Below are positions 50,991 through 60,250 of a stretch of 64,000 nt of DNA, in pieces; within the stretch, counting starts at the first letter, position 1, and each line of letters opens with the position of its first letter. The position numbers were made by a program, and so were the translations under genes. Source of the stretch: Pararhodonellum marinum (GTDB lineage Bacteria; Bacteroidota; Bacteroidia; Cytophagales; Cyclobacteriaceae); contig NZ_JACEFJ010000002.1 in the NCBI RefSeq assembly GCF_015354735.1, forward strand, positions 62,001 to 126,000. Direction: 5' to 3'. The notes below the pieces were generated by a model. That model saw only the letters and a list, made by a program, of their open reading frames with translations, did not search any database and was not told the origin of the DNA.

Positions 50991-52241
50991 TTACCCGGTA
51001 TTCTTAAGATTTAACCCAATTGAGACTTTATTTTTTGCTGCTTTCAGCCTGTTAAGGTTATAATACAGGTAATTGGTCCTAAGGATGACTACCAACAGCA
51101 ATGGGATGATGCTGGGGTGAAAGGACTGCCAGCCAAAAATCCAAACCAAGACAGCGATATCCGCCAAAATCAGGGCTACAAACAAATATTTTCTGACCCA
51201 CTCTTTGGGTTGGGCCTTTAGCAAGCCATAACAAAGGGAAAGGTGCAATGGAAATGCCCACAGGATGTTCCAGTTGTATTTGGTCTGGGAATGGAAGGTG
51301 AAAAACCAAAGCACAAAAATAAGTAAGCCCAATAAGCCTAAAGCCCCGAATAATGCCACGTCAAAGCCAATGAAAAGCCTTTGTTTCTTGTATCCCCAAA
51401 AGGTGATTCCTATGAAAACCAATGCCAGTACCCACATGACCAAATACGGATTAAAAAGGCTTCCCTCATAGGTCCTTTCCGGAATATCCAATATGACGGA
51501 TTGTGATTTTACCAAAGACCGGGTAGGACCATCCCCTTCAATCAAGGCCCTACTAAAGGCCGCCTCCATATAATCCGGTAAAAACTGCTTTTCTCTTTCC
51601 GAGGCCTTTTGATCTATCACACTGCCTAAGGCCAGGTCTATCCCCAAATCCGCCCATGGAAGCCGGTAGACATATTCATCTATCAATTCACGAAAAGTCT
51701 TTTCTTCTGGTGCATTAGGATCGATCCATTTTAGGTTTTTGCCCAAAACCTCCTCCATCATGTCACGGATCCTGGTGGCACAATTGTCATAAAAAAAATC
51801 ATATCTGTAAAATCGGTTCTCGGGCTTATAGTTTTCCCTTAGAAAACCAACCATTTTCAACGTCTGTTCTTGATTGAGGTCCAATACCTGTTCCCTTACC
51901 GCCCGTTGTTCCCAATGATATTGGTTCATAAACTGTCCATAAGAACCCACGCTCAGCATGTAATCCAAGGTTCTCCTCATGAATTTGATATAAAAAAAGG
52001 AGGTGTTGAAATCAAAGGTGCCGTAGTTGAAAATCAGGTCTTCACCGGTATCCCTATTCAGAACCCGAATGGCACTGTGACCAAAGGCAGCATACAGTTC
52101 ATCTCCAGGATCCGCAGTGAGCAAACTTACCTGATAATCCTGAGCTCTGGCTGGAAGCAAAGTTACCAAAATCAACAAAAAAATTACTAGAACTTCTTTC
52201 TTAGTATTAATGAATTCGTTATATTGATTGGCCAATGTCAT
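50991..52241 (-). CDS. DUF4105 domain-containing membrane protein
   Basis: 416 aa. Signal/anchor at about residues 15-34 (EVLVIFLLILVTLLPARAQ), then a DUF4105 domain (GDELYAAFGHSAIRV, YGTFDF, YDFFYDNCATRIRDMM), and from about residue 265 several membrane helices. The NC-A and H-S positions resemble a papain/lipase-like active site, which is suggested for this family but unproven. The last nine codons run past the point where a duplicated copy of the gene end (50159-50212) stops. Divergent from the T9SS protein gene, whose frame overlaps its 5' end only if its earliest start is used. Confidence 0.8.
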   Translation of the reverse strand: MTLANQYNEFINTKKEVLVIFLLILVTLLPARAQDYQVSLLTADPGDELYAAFGHSAIRVLNRDTGEDLIFNYGTFDFNTSFFYIKFMRRTLDYMLSVGSYGQFMNQYHWEQRAVREQVLDLNQEQTLKMVGFLRENYKPENRFYRYDFFYDNCATRIRDMMEEVLGKNLKWIDPNAPEEKTFRELIDEYVYRLPWADLGIDLALGSVIDQKASEREKQFLPDYMEAAFSRALIEGDGPTRSLVKSQSVILDIPERTYEGSLFNPYLVMWVLALVFIGITFWGYKKQRLFIGFDVALFGALGLLGLLIFVLWFFTFHSQTKYNWNILWAFPLHLSLCYGLLKAQPKEWVRKYLFVALILADIAVLVWIFGWQSFHPSIIPLLLVVILRTNYLYYNLNRLKAAKNKVSIGLNLKNTG

Positions 52242-52250
52242 TACTTTTTG

Positions 52251-54584
52251 ATGTTAATTTTTTATACGATAGAGCAAGGATTTTTATTTGGTCCCAGCAC
52301 CAATAAAAAACATGGGGTAATATTAGCAATTTTATTTGGTTTGCTGATATGCTCGACCCAAGCTTATGGCCAAAACCTTGGAGATTATCGGAGTATTGCC
52401 AATGGCAATTTTAACAATCCAGGGATATGGGAGGTGTATGATGGAACAAATTGGCAGTCTGCTATACTGAAGCCTGACCGCAACCATGATGCCTACATTG
52501 AAAATCCCCACCGGGTTACCCTGACAGGTAATGAGGAATTGCGAAGCCTATATCTAAACCGGGACGTGGATGCAGGGGAAAAAATAAACCTGAATGGATT
52601 TGAATTACACCTATATGGCTCTTTAAATGGATATACTGGCAACACCAATCCCCCATCATCAGTGGCAGCAGCTGGTGCCTTCAATCCCAACAACTGGATT
52701 GGAAACTCAGTGGATAGCAGGATTATTTTCCGGGGAGCAAGCAGGACCATCATCAGGGCTGGATGGTGGTCTGCCCTAAGTACCAATAGTCGGTATACCG
52801 TCATTTTCGATCCCGACCCTGGCGCTGAATTGACCATAGAGCGACCCTTTAAAGCCAATAGATTTATCATACGATCCGGAAAAGTGATTCAAAAAGTATT
52901 TGGAGAGGATGAATGCGCCAGTTTTTCCTTTAATACCAACACCACTGTCTTTGGGCTGGGACCTTATGGTGAGTTAATTGTTGAGCCCAATGCCACTTTG
53001 GAAACCGAGTGTTCTTCCGGCATCACCTTTAGGTCAGCGAGTGGCAATGTGCCTTCTGCCCTGTTTGACCTCCAAGAAGGTGGAAATCTGATCCTTTTGG
53101 GCAACAACCCTCAAATCAATGCCTCCGACATCCGGTATGAAGGTGCGGTGTATTACAGTGCCCAAAGCGGTAATCAACAATTTATCAGTGCTACCATGCC
53201 AAGTGCTATGATACAAAACACCTATCGGCATATTTACTTTGAAAACAACGCCATCAAAATCCTTCCAAACACCTTGGACCTTTTAGGAAACCTTACCTTT
53301 TTAGGCGGAGGAAATGTGGTTGATAATTTCACCACGCTCCGCTTTCTGGGCAACAACAACCAATGGGTTAGCGGTCTGGAACTCGACCTGACCGAGATAG
53401 AGGTGAATAAGCCGGGTGGCATACTTTTTTTGGAACAAAACCTTCGGGTAAAAACCAATTTTTCCATGATCAACGGCACAGTAGATTTTATGGACAACTC
53501 ACTTTTCTTGAATACCGAACTTTCAGGAACTTATCAATTCCTTGGAGGGAGTTGGCGCAACTTGCTGGAGCTTCATTATCATGGCCTTCCCGCAAATCTT
53601 ACCGCTACCAATGCAAGTTTCCCATTCGAAGATCGATACGAGGAGGGGATTAGGATGTTCCAATTGCTTGGAAACCATTCGTCAGCTGGCAACTTGCTCC
53701 GCATTCGGTACCATCAACTGCCGAATGTGGATTGGGATCCCAACTTTGATGACAATGACGGCAGTCCAATCCTTTACAAACTCAACAGCCATTTCGAGTT
53801 TGAAGGAAACCTAAGCGGTACTGAAAATCTGGAATTGCGGATCTCAGCAGATGAGCTGATCGTGGTGGATGTGTTGGATTTAAGGGTGGTAGGAGAAGGT
53901 ATCCCCGCAGCGGGAAACCATTTTCCCGGCTTAGACCAAGGGGTCCTCTGGGCCAGAAGAACGGTAAATTTTGATCAGTTGATGGGTACTTCTGCCACAG
54001 TGGGTAGTACGGGTATATTCAGCATCCTACCGCTCACATGGCTGGATTTTGAAGCTAAGCAAGAGGAGGGATATATTCAGATTAGCTGGAAAACGGCTCA
54101 GGAAAAAAACAAAGAAAAATTTATCCTTCGAAAATCAGAAGATGGAATAGATAATTTTAAGGTTTTGGCCGAAATTCCCAGTTATGGCCCCTCAGAAAAG
54201 CCGCAGTCGTATGTTTACCAAGATTTATCTCCCATTATTTATGCACAAACCTACTATCAGTTGGAATATATTGATGACCACGGTGAGGGAGACAGCAGCC
54301 ATATCATTCGGGCGAGAATCCATTCCCCTTCTTCAAATTTGGAAAAATTCATGCTATACCCTAACCCTTACTTAGGTGGGGACATAAAAATACAGGCCCC
54401 TAAAACGTATCTAATAAGTACTTCAAAATTGCTCGTGTATAGTTTTGGAGGTACTTCAATTTCTGAAATCCACCTTGGCAATTCGGGATGGGAAGAAAAA
54501 TTGAAGGAATTACCAAAAGGCAAATACCTCGTGATTCTAAAGGATAGAAGCCAACAGATTCCATTTATTTGGATCAAAAAATAA
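52251..54584 (+). CDS. Large exported protein with type IX secretion C-terminal domain
   Basis: 777 aa from the ATG at 52251; the hydrophobic segment GVILAILFGLLICSTQAYGQ is preceded by about 20 residues, so the true start may be later. The body is strand-rich with repeated short beta patterns (RVTLTGNEELRSLYL, LNLNGFELHLYGSL) like a parallel beta-helix. A WLDFEAKQEEGYIQISWKT domain precedes the tail YPNPYLGGDIKI...LPKGKYLVIL, the type A sorting domain of T9SS cargo. Cell-surface or released protein; no catalytic domain recognised. Confidence 0.85.
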   Translation: MLIFYTIEQGFLFGPSTNKKHGVILAILFGLLICSTQAYGQNLGDYRSIANGNFNNPGIWEVYDGTNWQSAILKPDRNHDAYIENPHRVTLTGNEELRSLYLNRDVDAGEKINLNGFELHLYGSLNGYTGNTNPPSSVAAAGAFNPNNWIGNSVDSRIIFRGASRTIIRAGWWSALSTNSRYTVIFDPDPGAELTIERPFKANRFIIRSGKVIQKVFGEDECASFSFNTNTTVFGLGPYGELIVEPNATLETECSSGITFRSASGNVPSALFDLQEGGNLILLGNNPQINASDIRYEGAVYYSAQSGNQQFISATMPSAMIQNTYRHIYFENNAIKILPNTLDLLGNLTFLGGGNVVDNFTTLRFLGNNNQWVSGLELDLTEIEVNKPGGILFLEQNLRVKTNFSMINGTVDFMDNSLFLNTELSGTYQFLGGSWRNLLELHYHGLPANLTATNASFPFEDRYEEGIRMFQLLGNHSSAGNLLRIRYHQLPNVDWDPNFDDNDGSPILYKLNSHFEFEGNLSGTENLELRISADELIVVDVLDLRVVGEGIPAAGNHFPGLDQGVLWARRTVNFDQLMGTSATVGSTGIFSILPLTWLDFEAKQEEGYIQISWKTAQEKNKEKFILRKSEDGIDNFKVLAEIPSYGPSEKPQSYVYQDLSPIIYAQTYYQLEYIDDHGEGDSSHIIRARIHSPSSNLEKFMLYPNPYLGGDIKIQAPKTYLISTSKLLVYSFGGTSISEIHLGNSGWEEKLKELPKGKYLVILKDRSQQIPFIWIKK

Positions 54585-54672
54585 GGCTGAGGGAAATTTT
54601 CTTTCAAAAAAGATGACAATAAGCCAATTATTTATAATTTTAATTTCCCCAAACCTAAATTAACCTCAGCCT

Positions 54673-55986
54673 ATGACCCTTATCTTCGTATTGATCAGCA
54701 TTTTGGTGCTTGTATTGTTGATCGTCTGGGCAAAATTAAATCCATTTTTAGCTTTTTTGATTTCCTCTATCCTTGCTGGATTCCTTTTAGGCATCCCAGT
54801 AGATCAAATCGCGGTATCTGTTCAAAAAGGAATGGGAAGCCTTTTGGGGGATTTGGTTATTGTCATTGTTACGGGCGCGATGCTTGGAAAATTGGTAGCT
54901 GAAAGTGGTGCCGCCCAACGGATTGCTGGTTTTCTTATGAATATTTTCGGAGAAAAATACATCCACTGGGCCATGATGGTTACTGGTTTTGTGGTAGGTA
55001 TTCCGCTGTTTTACAATGTTGGCTTTGTACTTTTGGTCCCTCTCGTATTTACGGTGACCTACCAATACAAATTACCTCCGGTTTTTGTGGGAATTCCGCT
55101 TTTGGCAGCTTTGTCAGTCACGCATGGATTCCTTCCTCCCCACCCTTCACCGGCGGCCTTGGTCGCCCAGTTTGAGGCCAACATGGGGCTCACCCTTGTT
55201 TATGGCTTGATCATTTCCATTCCCACCATCATCATAGCAGGACCCTGGTTTGCCCGCTTTTTGAAAAATATCAAAGCCTCCCCCTTAGAAACTTTTCAAG
55301 CTAAAATCAAGCCCGAGGAAGCTTTACCCAGTGCTTTTAACAGCTTCTTTTCTGCTCTTTTGCCGGTTATTTTATTGGTAGGAACTACCTTAATCACTTT
55401 CCAACTTGATCCGGAACATGCTTTCTATCCTGTGATGCTTTTTTTGGGGGATGCCGGTATTGTCATGTTGATCTCTCTTTTGGTCGCCACCTATACACTG
55501 GGGCTAAGGATGAAATTTAAGATGAAAGGTTTGATGGACATTTATGTGGATGCTACCAAGGACATTGCCATGATCCTGTTGATCATAGCCGGAGCAGGAG
55601 CCCTCAAACAGGTCTTGATGGACAGCGGAGTCAGTATTTACATTGCAGATGCCCTTCAGGACTGGGACATGCATCCGCTGATCTTGGCCTGGCTGATCAC
55701 TGCCATCATCAGGGTATGTGTAGGTTCTGCAACTGTGGCAGGTTTAACTACTGCCGGCATCATAGCGCCAATTGTCAGTGGTGGGGAGGTAGACCCTCAG
55801 CTGTTGGTTTTGGCCATAGGCGCAGGAAGCCTGATGTTTTCGCATGTCAATGACGCAGGGTTTTGGCTTTACAAAGAATACTTCAATGTCAGCATCAAAG
55901 ACACCATCAAATCCTGGTCTTTGATGGAATCCATTGTCGCAGTTGTAGGATTGGCGGGGGTATTGCTATTAGAAATTGTACTTTAA
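54673..55986 (+). CDS. GntP-family gluconate/organic-acid:H+ symporter
   Basis: 437 aa with about 12 membrane helices. Family landmarks: GMGSLLGDLVIVIVTGAMLGKLVAESGAA, PLFYNVGFVLLVPLVF and the late RVCVGSATVAGLTTAGI. GntP members carry gluconate, and others carry D-serine (DsdX) or fructuronate. Here the downstream genes (RidA, D-threonine-aldolase-like, M19) favour a D-amino acid or related acid; that is inference from context. First gene of the cluster. Confidence 0.93.
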   Translation: MTLIFVLISILVLVLLIVWAKLNPFLAFLISSILAGFLLGIPVDQIAVSVQKGMGSLLGDLVIVIVTGAMLGKLVAESGAAQRIAGFLMNIFGEKYIHWAMMVTGFVVGIPLFYNVGFVLLVPLVFTVTYQYKLPPVFVGIPLLAALSVTHGFLPPHPSPAALVAQFEANMGLTLVYGLIISIPTIIIAGPWFARFLKNIKASPLETFQAKIKPEEALPSAFNSFFSALLPVILLVGTTLITFQLDPEHAFYPVMLFLGDAGIVMLISLLVATYTLGLRMKFKMKGLMDIYVDATKDIAMILLIIAGAGALKQVLMDSGVSIYIADALQDWDMHPLILAWLITAIIRVCVGSATVAGLTTAGIIAPIVSGGEVDPQLLVLAIGAGSLMFSHVNDAGFWLYKEYFNVSIKDTIKSWSLMESIVAVVGLAGVLLLEIVL

Positions 55987-56124
55987 AGTGATAAATTGAC
56001 TTCATACTATTGGATTCTATCGTTTTTTTTATAATTTGGTACGAGATTTCATCTGATTATTTTTATTTCACCCAAAATATAACCTATAAATCAGGATTGA
56101 TCGTAGGTTTTGAAGTTAGACATA

Positions 56125-56592
56125 ATGAAATTACCCGAAGAAAATTTGGAGGCTCTGGGAATCACCCTTCCCCCTCCTCCGGCCCCAATGGGCGTTTATA
56201 AACCAAGTCTCATAGATGACAAATACCTTTATCTGTCGGGTCACGGTACGGTCAAAACTGACGGTACATTGATCATAGGTAGAATAGGTGAGGATATCAG
56301 CTTAGAAGAAGGGAAATTAGCGGCAAGACAGGTTGGCTTGGCCATGCTTTCGACCATCAAGACCAAACTGGGAAGCCTGAATAAAGTAAAGAGAGTCATC
56401 AAGGTATTAGGCATGGTCAACTGCACCACAGATTTTGAAAAGCACCCCTATGTCATCAATGGATGCAGTGAATTGTTCTCAGAAATTTGGGGTGAAGAAA
56501 ACGGAGTAGGTGTGAGAAGTGCGGTGGGATTTGGTTCCCTACCAGACAACATTCCCGTAGAAATAGAAGCCCTATTTGAAATCCATTCCTAA
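56125..56592 (+). CDS. RidA (YjgF/YER057c/UK114) family protein
   Basis: 155 aa, somewhat longer than classic RidA (about 128). RidA enzymes hydrolyse reactive enamine/imine intermediates made by PLP enzymes. LYLSGHGTVKTDG and VRSAVGFGSLPDNIPVEIEALFEI contain the conserved arginine and C-terminal glutamate. Its position directly before a PLP enzyme gene (3-nt gap) fits removal of 2-aminoacrylate-type products. Start ATG at 56125; the codons from 56110 use a TTG. Confidence 0.9.
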   Translation: MKLPEENLEALGITLPPPPAPMGVYKPSLIDDKYLYLSGHGTVKTDGTLIIGRIGEDISLEEGKLAARQVGLAMLSTIKTKLGSLNKVKRVIKVLGMVNCTTDFEKHPYVINGCSELFSEIWGEENGVGVRSAVGFGSLPDNIPVEIEALFEIHS

Positions 56593-56595
56593 GCC

Positions 56596-57711
56596 ATGGA
56601 GCCCAAGGACTGGTATATCTGCCATGAGGTGGATCAAATTGACAGTCCTGCATTATTGGTGTACCAAGACAGGATAAAATCCAATATCCAAACTTTACTC
56701 CAAAAAATAAATACGCCTGAAAGGCTACGTCCTCACGTCAAGACATTTAAATGTGTGGAGGTGGTCAAATTGATGTTGGATGCCGGCATATCCCAATTCA
56801 AATGTGCCACCATCGCCGAGGCAGAGATGTTGGCAGTCGCAGGGGTCAAAGACGTGCTCTTGGCTTACCCCTTGCTAGCACCCAAAACCGAAAGATACAT
56901 TAAATTGATTCGTGCTTTTCCTGAGGTGAAGTTCTCGGCTTTGGTGGATGATGAACAAGCCCTGAAAAAACTGAACGCAGCATTTGATAGTAAGGGACTT
57001 ATTTTTGATGGGTACGTAGACCTTAATATCGGCACGAACCGAACAGGAGTACTTCCTGATGAAAAAACCTTAAGACTGTTTGATCAAGCTCAAAACCTCC
57101 AAGCCATTCACCTCAAAGGCCTCCATATCTACGATGGCCACATACGGGACAAAAACCTTCAAATGAGAAAGGCAGCATGTGATACTGCTTATTCTGAGGT
57201 GGAGGGTATTTTGAAAAAAATTGAGAAAAAAGGATTCCAACAACTTGAAATCATCGCAGGGGGTACACCTACTTTCCCCATTCATGCCAAAAGGCCTGGC
57301 GTAATCTGCAGTCCTGGCACTTTTCCTTATTGGGATAAGGGATATGCAGATGCACTTCCCGAACAAAAATTTCTGTTTGCGGCAGTCCTACTTACCAGGG
57401 TCGTTTCACGACCTGCCAAGGATTTGATCTGTGTGGATCTGGGTTACAAAGCAGTGGCCTCGGAAAGTCCATTGGATAAAAGGGCCTATTTTTTCAAAAA
57501 CCCGGAGCTGAAAGCAGTCAGCCACAGTGAAGAACATTTGGTGTTAAAAGTTAAAAATGGTGAGGACTTTCCGGTTGGAACGGTGCTGTATGCCATTCCC
57601 TTTCACGTCTGTCCCACGGTGGCCCTGTATGAAGAGGTCCAGGTGATTGTTGAAAATCACCAAATAGGTACTTGGAAAAATCTGGGCCGAGACAGAAAAA
57701 TCAACTTTTAA
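56596..57711 (+). CDS. D-threonine aldolase-like PLP enzyme (alanine-racemase fold, D-TA family)
   Basis: 371 aa. The PLP lysine is K49 in RPHVKTFK. The C-terminal D-serine-dehydratase-like domain supplies zinc ligands H337 and C339 (FHVCPTVAL). Characterised members are D-threonine aldolase, D-serine dehydratase and beta-hydroxyaspartate aldolase; all act on D-beta-hydroxy amino acids with a divalent metal. Which reaction applies here is not decided by sequence. Three nt after ridA, so co-transcribed. Confidence 0.9.
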   Translation: MEPKDWYICHEVDQIDSPALLVYQDRIKSNIQTLLQKINTPERLRPHVKTFKCVEVVKLMLDAGISQFKCATIAEAEMLAVAGVKDVLLAYPLLAPKTERYIKLIRAFPEVKFSALVDDEQALKKLNAAFDSKGLIFDGYVDLNIGTNRTGVLPDEKTLRLFDQAQNLQAIHLKGLHIYDGHIRDKNLQMRKAACDTAYSEVEGILKKIEKKGFQQLEIIAGGTPTFPIHAKRPGVICSPGTFPYWDKGYADALPEQKFLFAAVLLTRVVSRPAKDLICVDLGYKAVASESPLDKRAYFFKNPELKAVSHSEEHLVLKVKNGEDFPVGTVLYAIPFHVCPTVALYEEVQVIVENHQIGTWKNLGRDRKINF

Positions 57712-57789
57712 CCATCAGCCGGCGAGAAATCTTCCCGTTTTAGTAACTTACCATCACAAGGATTCTTTAACCCAAAATAATCTCTGAAT

Positions 57790-58860
57790 ATGTTTACCAT
57801 AGACGCCCATCTGGACCTCAGCATGAATGCCATGGAGTGGAACCGCAACCTGAGGCTTCCTGTAGCTGAAATCAATGATAGGGAACAGGGAATGCAAGAC
57901 AAACCTGACAGGGGAAAAGCTACTGTTTCCTTACCCGAATTGAGAAGCGGAGAAATCGGTCTGGTGGTCGCCACTCAAATTGCCCGGTTTGTGGATCGGG
58001 GCAATCCTTTACCCGGCTGGCACTCTCCGGAACAGGCCTGGGCCCAAACCCAAGGTCAACTGGCTTGGTACCAGACCATGGTAGATACCGGAGAAATGGT
58101 ACAGATTGACAATTTGGAAAAATTGGAAAACCATGTGACCGTTTGGAACAACGGACTCCCTGCTGAGAGCAAACCCATTGGATTTATACTTTCCCTGGAG
58201 GGCGCTGATTCCTTGGTGAACTTGGATTATTTGGAAAAATCTTATGCCCAAGGTTTAAGGGCATTGGGGCCCGCCCATTATGGGCCTGGACGGTATGCTT
58301 TTGGCACCGATTCCTCGGGACCCTTGGGAAATGCTGGCAGGGCACTTCTGAAAAAAATGCAGGAACTGAATATCATCCTGGATGCAACACATCTTTCTGA
58401 TGAGAGTTTTTGGGAAGCCTTGCAACACTTTGATGGACCCATATGGGCCAGCCACAACAACTGCCGGTCATTGGTCAACCACAACCGGCAATTCAGTGAC
58501 GAACAACTTTTGGCTTTGATAGAGAGAGGCGGAGTCATCGGCGGGGCTTTGGATGCCTGGATGATGGTCCCTGATTGGGTACGTGGCCAATCTACCCCTG
58601 AGAGCACAGGTTGCAACTTGGAAAAAATGATCGACCACCTGGATCACATCTGCCAGTTGGCAGGAAATGCGGATCACATCGGAATAGGATCCGATTTAGA
58701 TGGTGGGTTTGGTAAGGAGCAGTGTCCCTATGATTTGGGTACCATTACAGATTTGAATAAAATCCCGGATTTATTGGAAAAAAGAGGTTACGATGCCTCT
58801 GATATTGAAAAAGTCATGCATGGGAATTGGCTTGGTTTTTTGAGGAAGGCTTGGTCATAA
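57790..58860 (+). CDS. Peptidase family M19 (membrane dipeptidase)
   Basis: 356 aa, no signal peptide. Zinc site: H7 and D9 (DAHLD), E in SLEGADSL near 137, H in LDATHLSD near 199, H in ASHNN near 220, and IGSDLDGG carrying the last aspartate. The insertion after position 25 and GPAHYGPGRYAFG differ from the other M19 protein at 2231, so the two are not recent duplicates. Release of D-residues from dipeptides would feed the D-TA enzyme. Ends 3 nt before a hairpin. Confidence 0.92.
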   Translation: MFTIDAHLDLSMNAMEWNRNLRLPVAEINDREQGMQDKPDRGKATVSLPELRSGEIGLVVATQIARFVDRGNPLPGWHSPEQAWAQTQGQLAWYQTMVDTGEMVQIDNLEKLENHVTVWNNGLPAESKPIGFILSLEGADSLVNLDYLEKSYAQGLRALGPAHYGPGRYAFGTDSSGPLGNAGRALLKKMQELNIILDATHLSDESFWEALQHFDGPIWASHNNCRSLVNHNRQFSDEQLLALIERGGVIGGALDAWMMVPDWVRGQSTPESTGCNLEKMIDHLDHICQLAGNADHIGIGSDLDGGFGKEQCPYDLGTITDLNKIPDLLEKRGYDASDIEKVMHGNWLGFLRKAWS

Positions 58861-58862
58861 AA

Positions 58863-58890
58863 AACCCTCACCTTAGATCAGATGAGGGTT
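58863..58890 (+). terminator. Terminator-like hairpin of the D-amino-acid cluster
   Basis: AACCCTCA (58863-58870) and TGAGGGTT (58883-58890) are exact arms around a 12-nt loop. It follows the M19 stop by 2 nt. The T-run after it is weak, while an A-run precedes it, so it may instead end a minus-strand transcript. Confidence 0.6.
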
Positions 58891-58923
58891 CCATGTATGT
58901 GATGAATCACCATTTATTACGGA

Positions 58924-59037
58924 TCAATCATTCCGCTTTTTGGTTTCCTTTTTGGCTTTTTTATCAGCCCGCTTTTCTTTGAGATTTTTCTCAGGCTTTT
59001 TTTTCTCTGCCTTCTTGACTGTTTTTTCCTTTGACAT
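58924..59037 (-). CDS. Very small lysine-rich protein
   Basis: 37 aa, ATG at 59037, TGA at 58924; 18 of 37 residues are lysine, the rest mostly E, A, R and D (for example KEKRADKKAKKE). No hydrophobic core, so disordered or a short basic helix that would bind nucleic acid or ribosomes. I recall similar K/E/A-rich small ORFs in other Cytophagales but cannot check. It is bounded by the cluster terminator on one side. Coding status is likely but not proven. Confidence 0.5.
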   Translation of the reverse strand: MSKEKTVKKAEKKKPEKNLKEKRADKKAKKETKKRND

Positions 59038-59152
59038 GTGTTACAAATTTGATGAAAGTTAATCCTTTCTCTTGTTATTTCCTACTGGTTGTACTGGTGA
59101 TTTTTGCAAAGAAAATGTGGGTTTTAAAAACGTCAATTCTTATGGTTTTTCC

Positions 59153-60250
59153 TCATTTTCTTTTTTGCACCAACTGTTCAATCCCTGCCCATTCTCCCTT
59201 TAGAGCTTGGTCTAGGGCAAGGTTCCAATTTTCTTGGGCATTGCGCTTCAGGCCATGCTGGGTCTGGGCATCATAGATTTCCTGCCATTGGTTCATTTCC
59301 CTATAGGCATCGAAAAAGGCCTGGTTGAGGGAACCATCATAATCCTCAGGATCCAGTTCCATGTGCTGAAGCCGGTCTCTCAATCGGTCAGCAACCACCT
59401 TTACCAGATCAAAGTGCCGTTGTTCATGATTGAGCGAGTAATCGTTCTGTCCAGAACCTCTCACCCAAGAGGAGCCGGGAAGCATGTAAACCTTAATTTC
59501 AACTGGAAGCACAATCTCTCCATCTTCCACATAGGGATTTCCTTCCATGGAAAAACTTGTGAAAATGGCCGCATTAAAGCTGCTTCGGCTACTGGGTCGA
59601 TCTGTAAAATCCCCCCAGACCAACGGTCTATCTTCGGAATAAAAAACAGTATCCTTGTTTGCCCCACCGGGGTGATCCATCAGTTGCAAACGGACGCTTT
59701 TAGCGAGTCTGTTGTCAGAGGCTGACTGGGACCTGATCCATTCGTCGAAAAAAGCAATCGATTTATCCAAGGCCTGCTTCACAACCCCTTCCACCATGTC
59801 GGTTCTGTTCAGGGATCTCTGGTATTTCAGCCCTCCTTCAAAGCCAACGAGGTGAACTGGTTCAAAACTGCCCTTGACAGCATAATTGAATTTCATGGTC
59901 AGCTCTCCTGCCACTGTATTCCTTGCCCCCGTCTTTTCTGCGATGGACAATTCCTCCACTTTGATTTGGATCTGGGTGGCTTTTCCGGTGGGGTTTATGG
60001 CTTCCTGGAAATAGGTTTGCAAAGCCTGTTCCAACCCCCCTGATAGTGTAGCCTGTGCAGCAATTCCGGCGCCTGTATATACCCTACCCAATGAACCAGA
60101 TTTTTTTCTGGCATCCACTACCTCCACGATTTCAAAAACGGCCTGGTCTACTTGATTCCCTGCTGCTTTGATTTGAAGCGGCACTTGTTGGGCATGTCCC
60201 GACAGCGTCCAAATGCAGGCCAATAAAGACAACAGGAGGAATTTGTTCAT
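59153..60250 (-). CDS. Exported DUF922 protein, putative zinc protease
   Basis: 365 aa from the ATG at 60250, giving a signal peptide (NKFLLLSLLACIWTLSGHAQ); eight extra codons upstream are rejected. The C-terminal half has the DUF922 pattern: PLVWGDFTDRP, SSFNAAIFTSF and a HExxH site in LNHEQRHFDLVKV near residue 290. The N-terminal half is strand-rich and family-specific. Periplasmic or outer-membrane linked. Function unproven; the zinc motif suggests a protease. Confidence 0.82.
   Translation of the reverse strand: MNKFLLLSLLACIWTLSGHAQQVPLQIKAAGNQVDQAVFEIVEVVDARKKSGSLGRVYTGAGIAAQATLSGGLEQALQTYFQEAINPTGKATQIQIKVEELSIAEKTGARNTVAGELTMKFNYAVKGSFEPVHLVGFEGGLKYQRSLNRTDMVEGVVKQALDKSIAFFDEWIRSQSASDNRLAKSVRLQLMDHPGGANKDTVFYSEDRPLVWGDFTDRPSSRSSFNAAIFTSFSMEGNPYVEDGEIVLPVEIKVYMLPGSSWVRGSGQNDYSLNHEQRHFDLVKVVADRLRDRLQHMELDPEDYDGSLNQAFFDAYREMNQWQEIYDAQTQHGLKRNAQENWNLALDQALKGEWAGIEQLVQKRK

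Noticed and set aside
50800-51063. 87-codon plus-strand opening beside DUF4105
   Set aside because: Overlaps the DUF4105 3' end antisense, no start context, no family.
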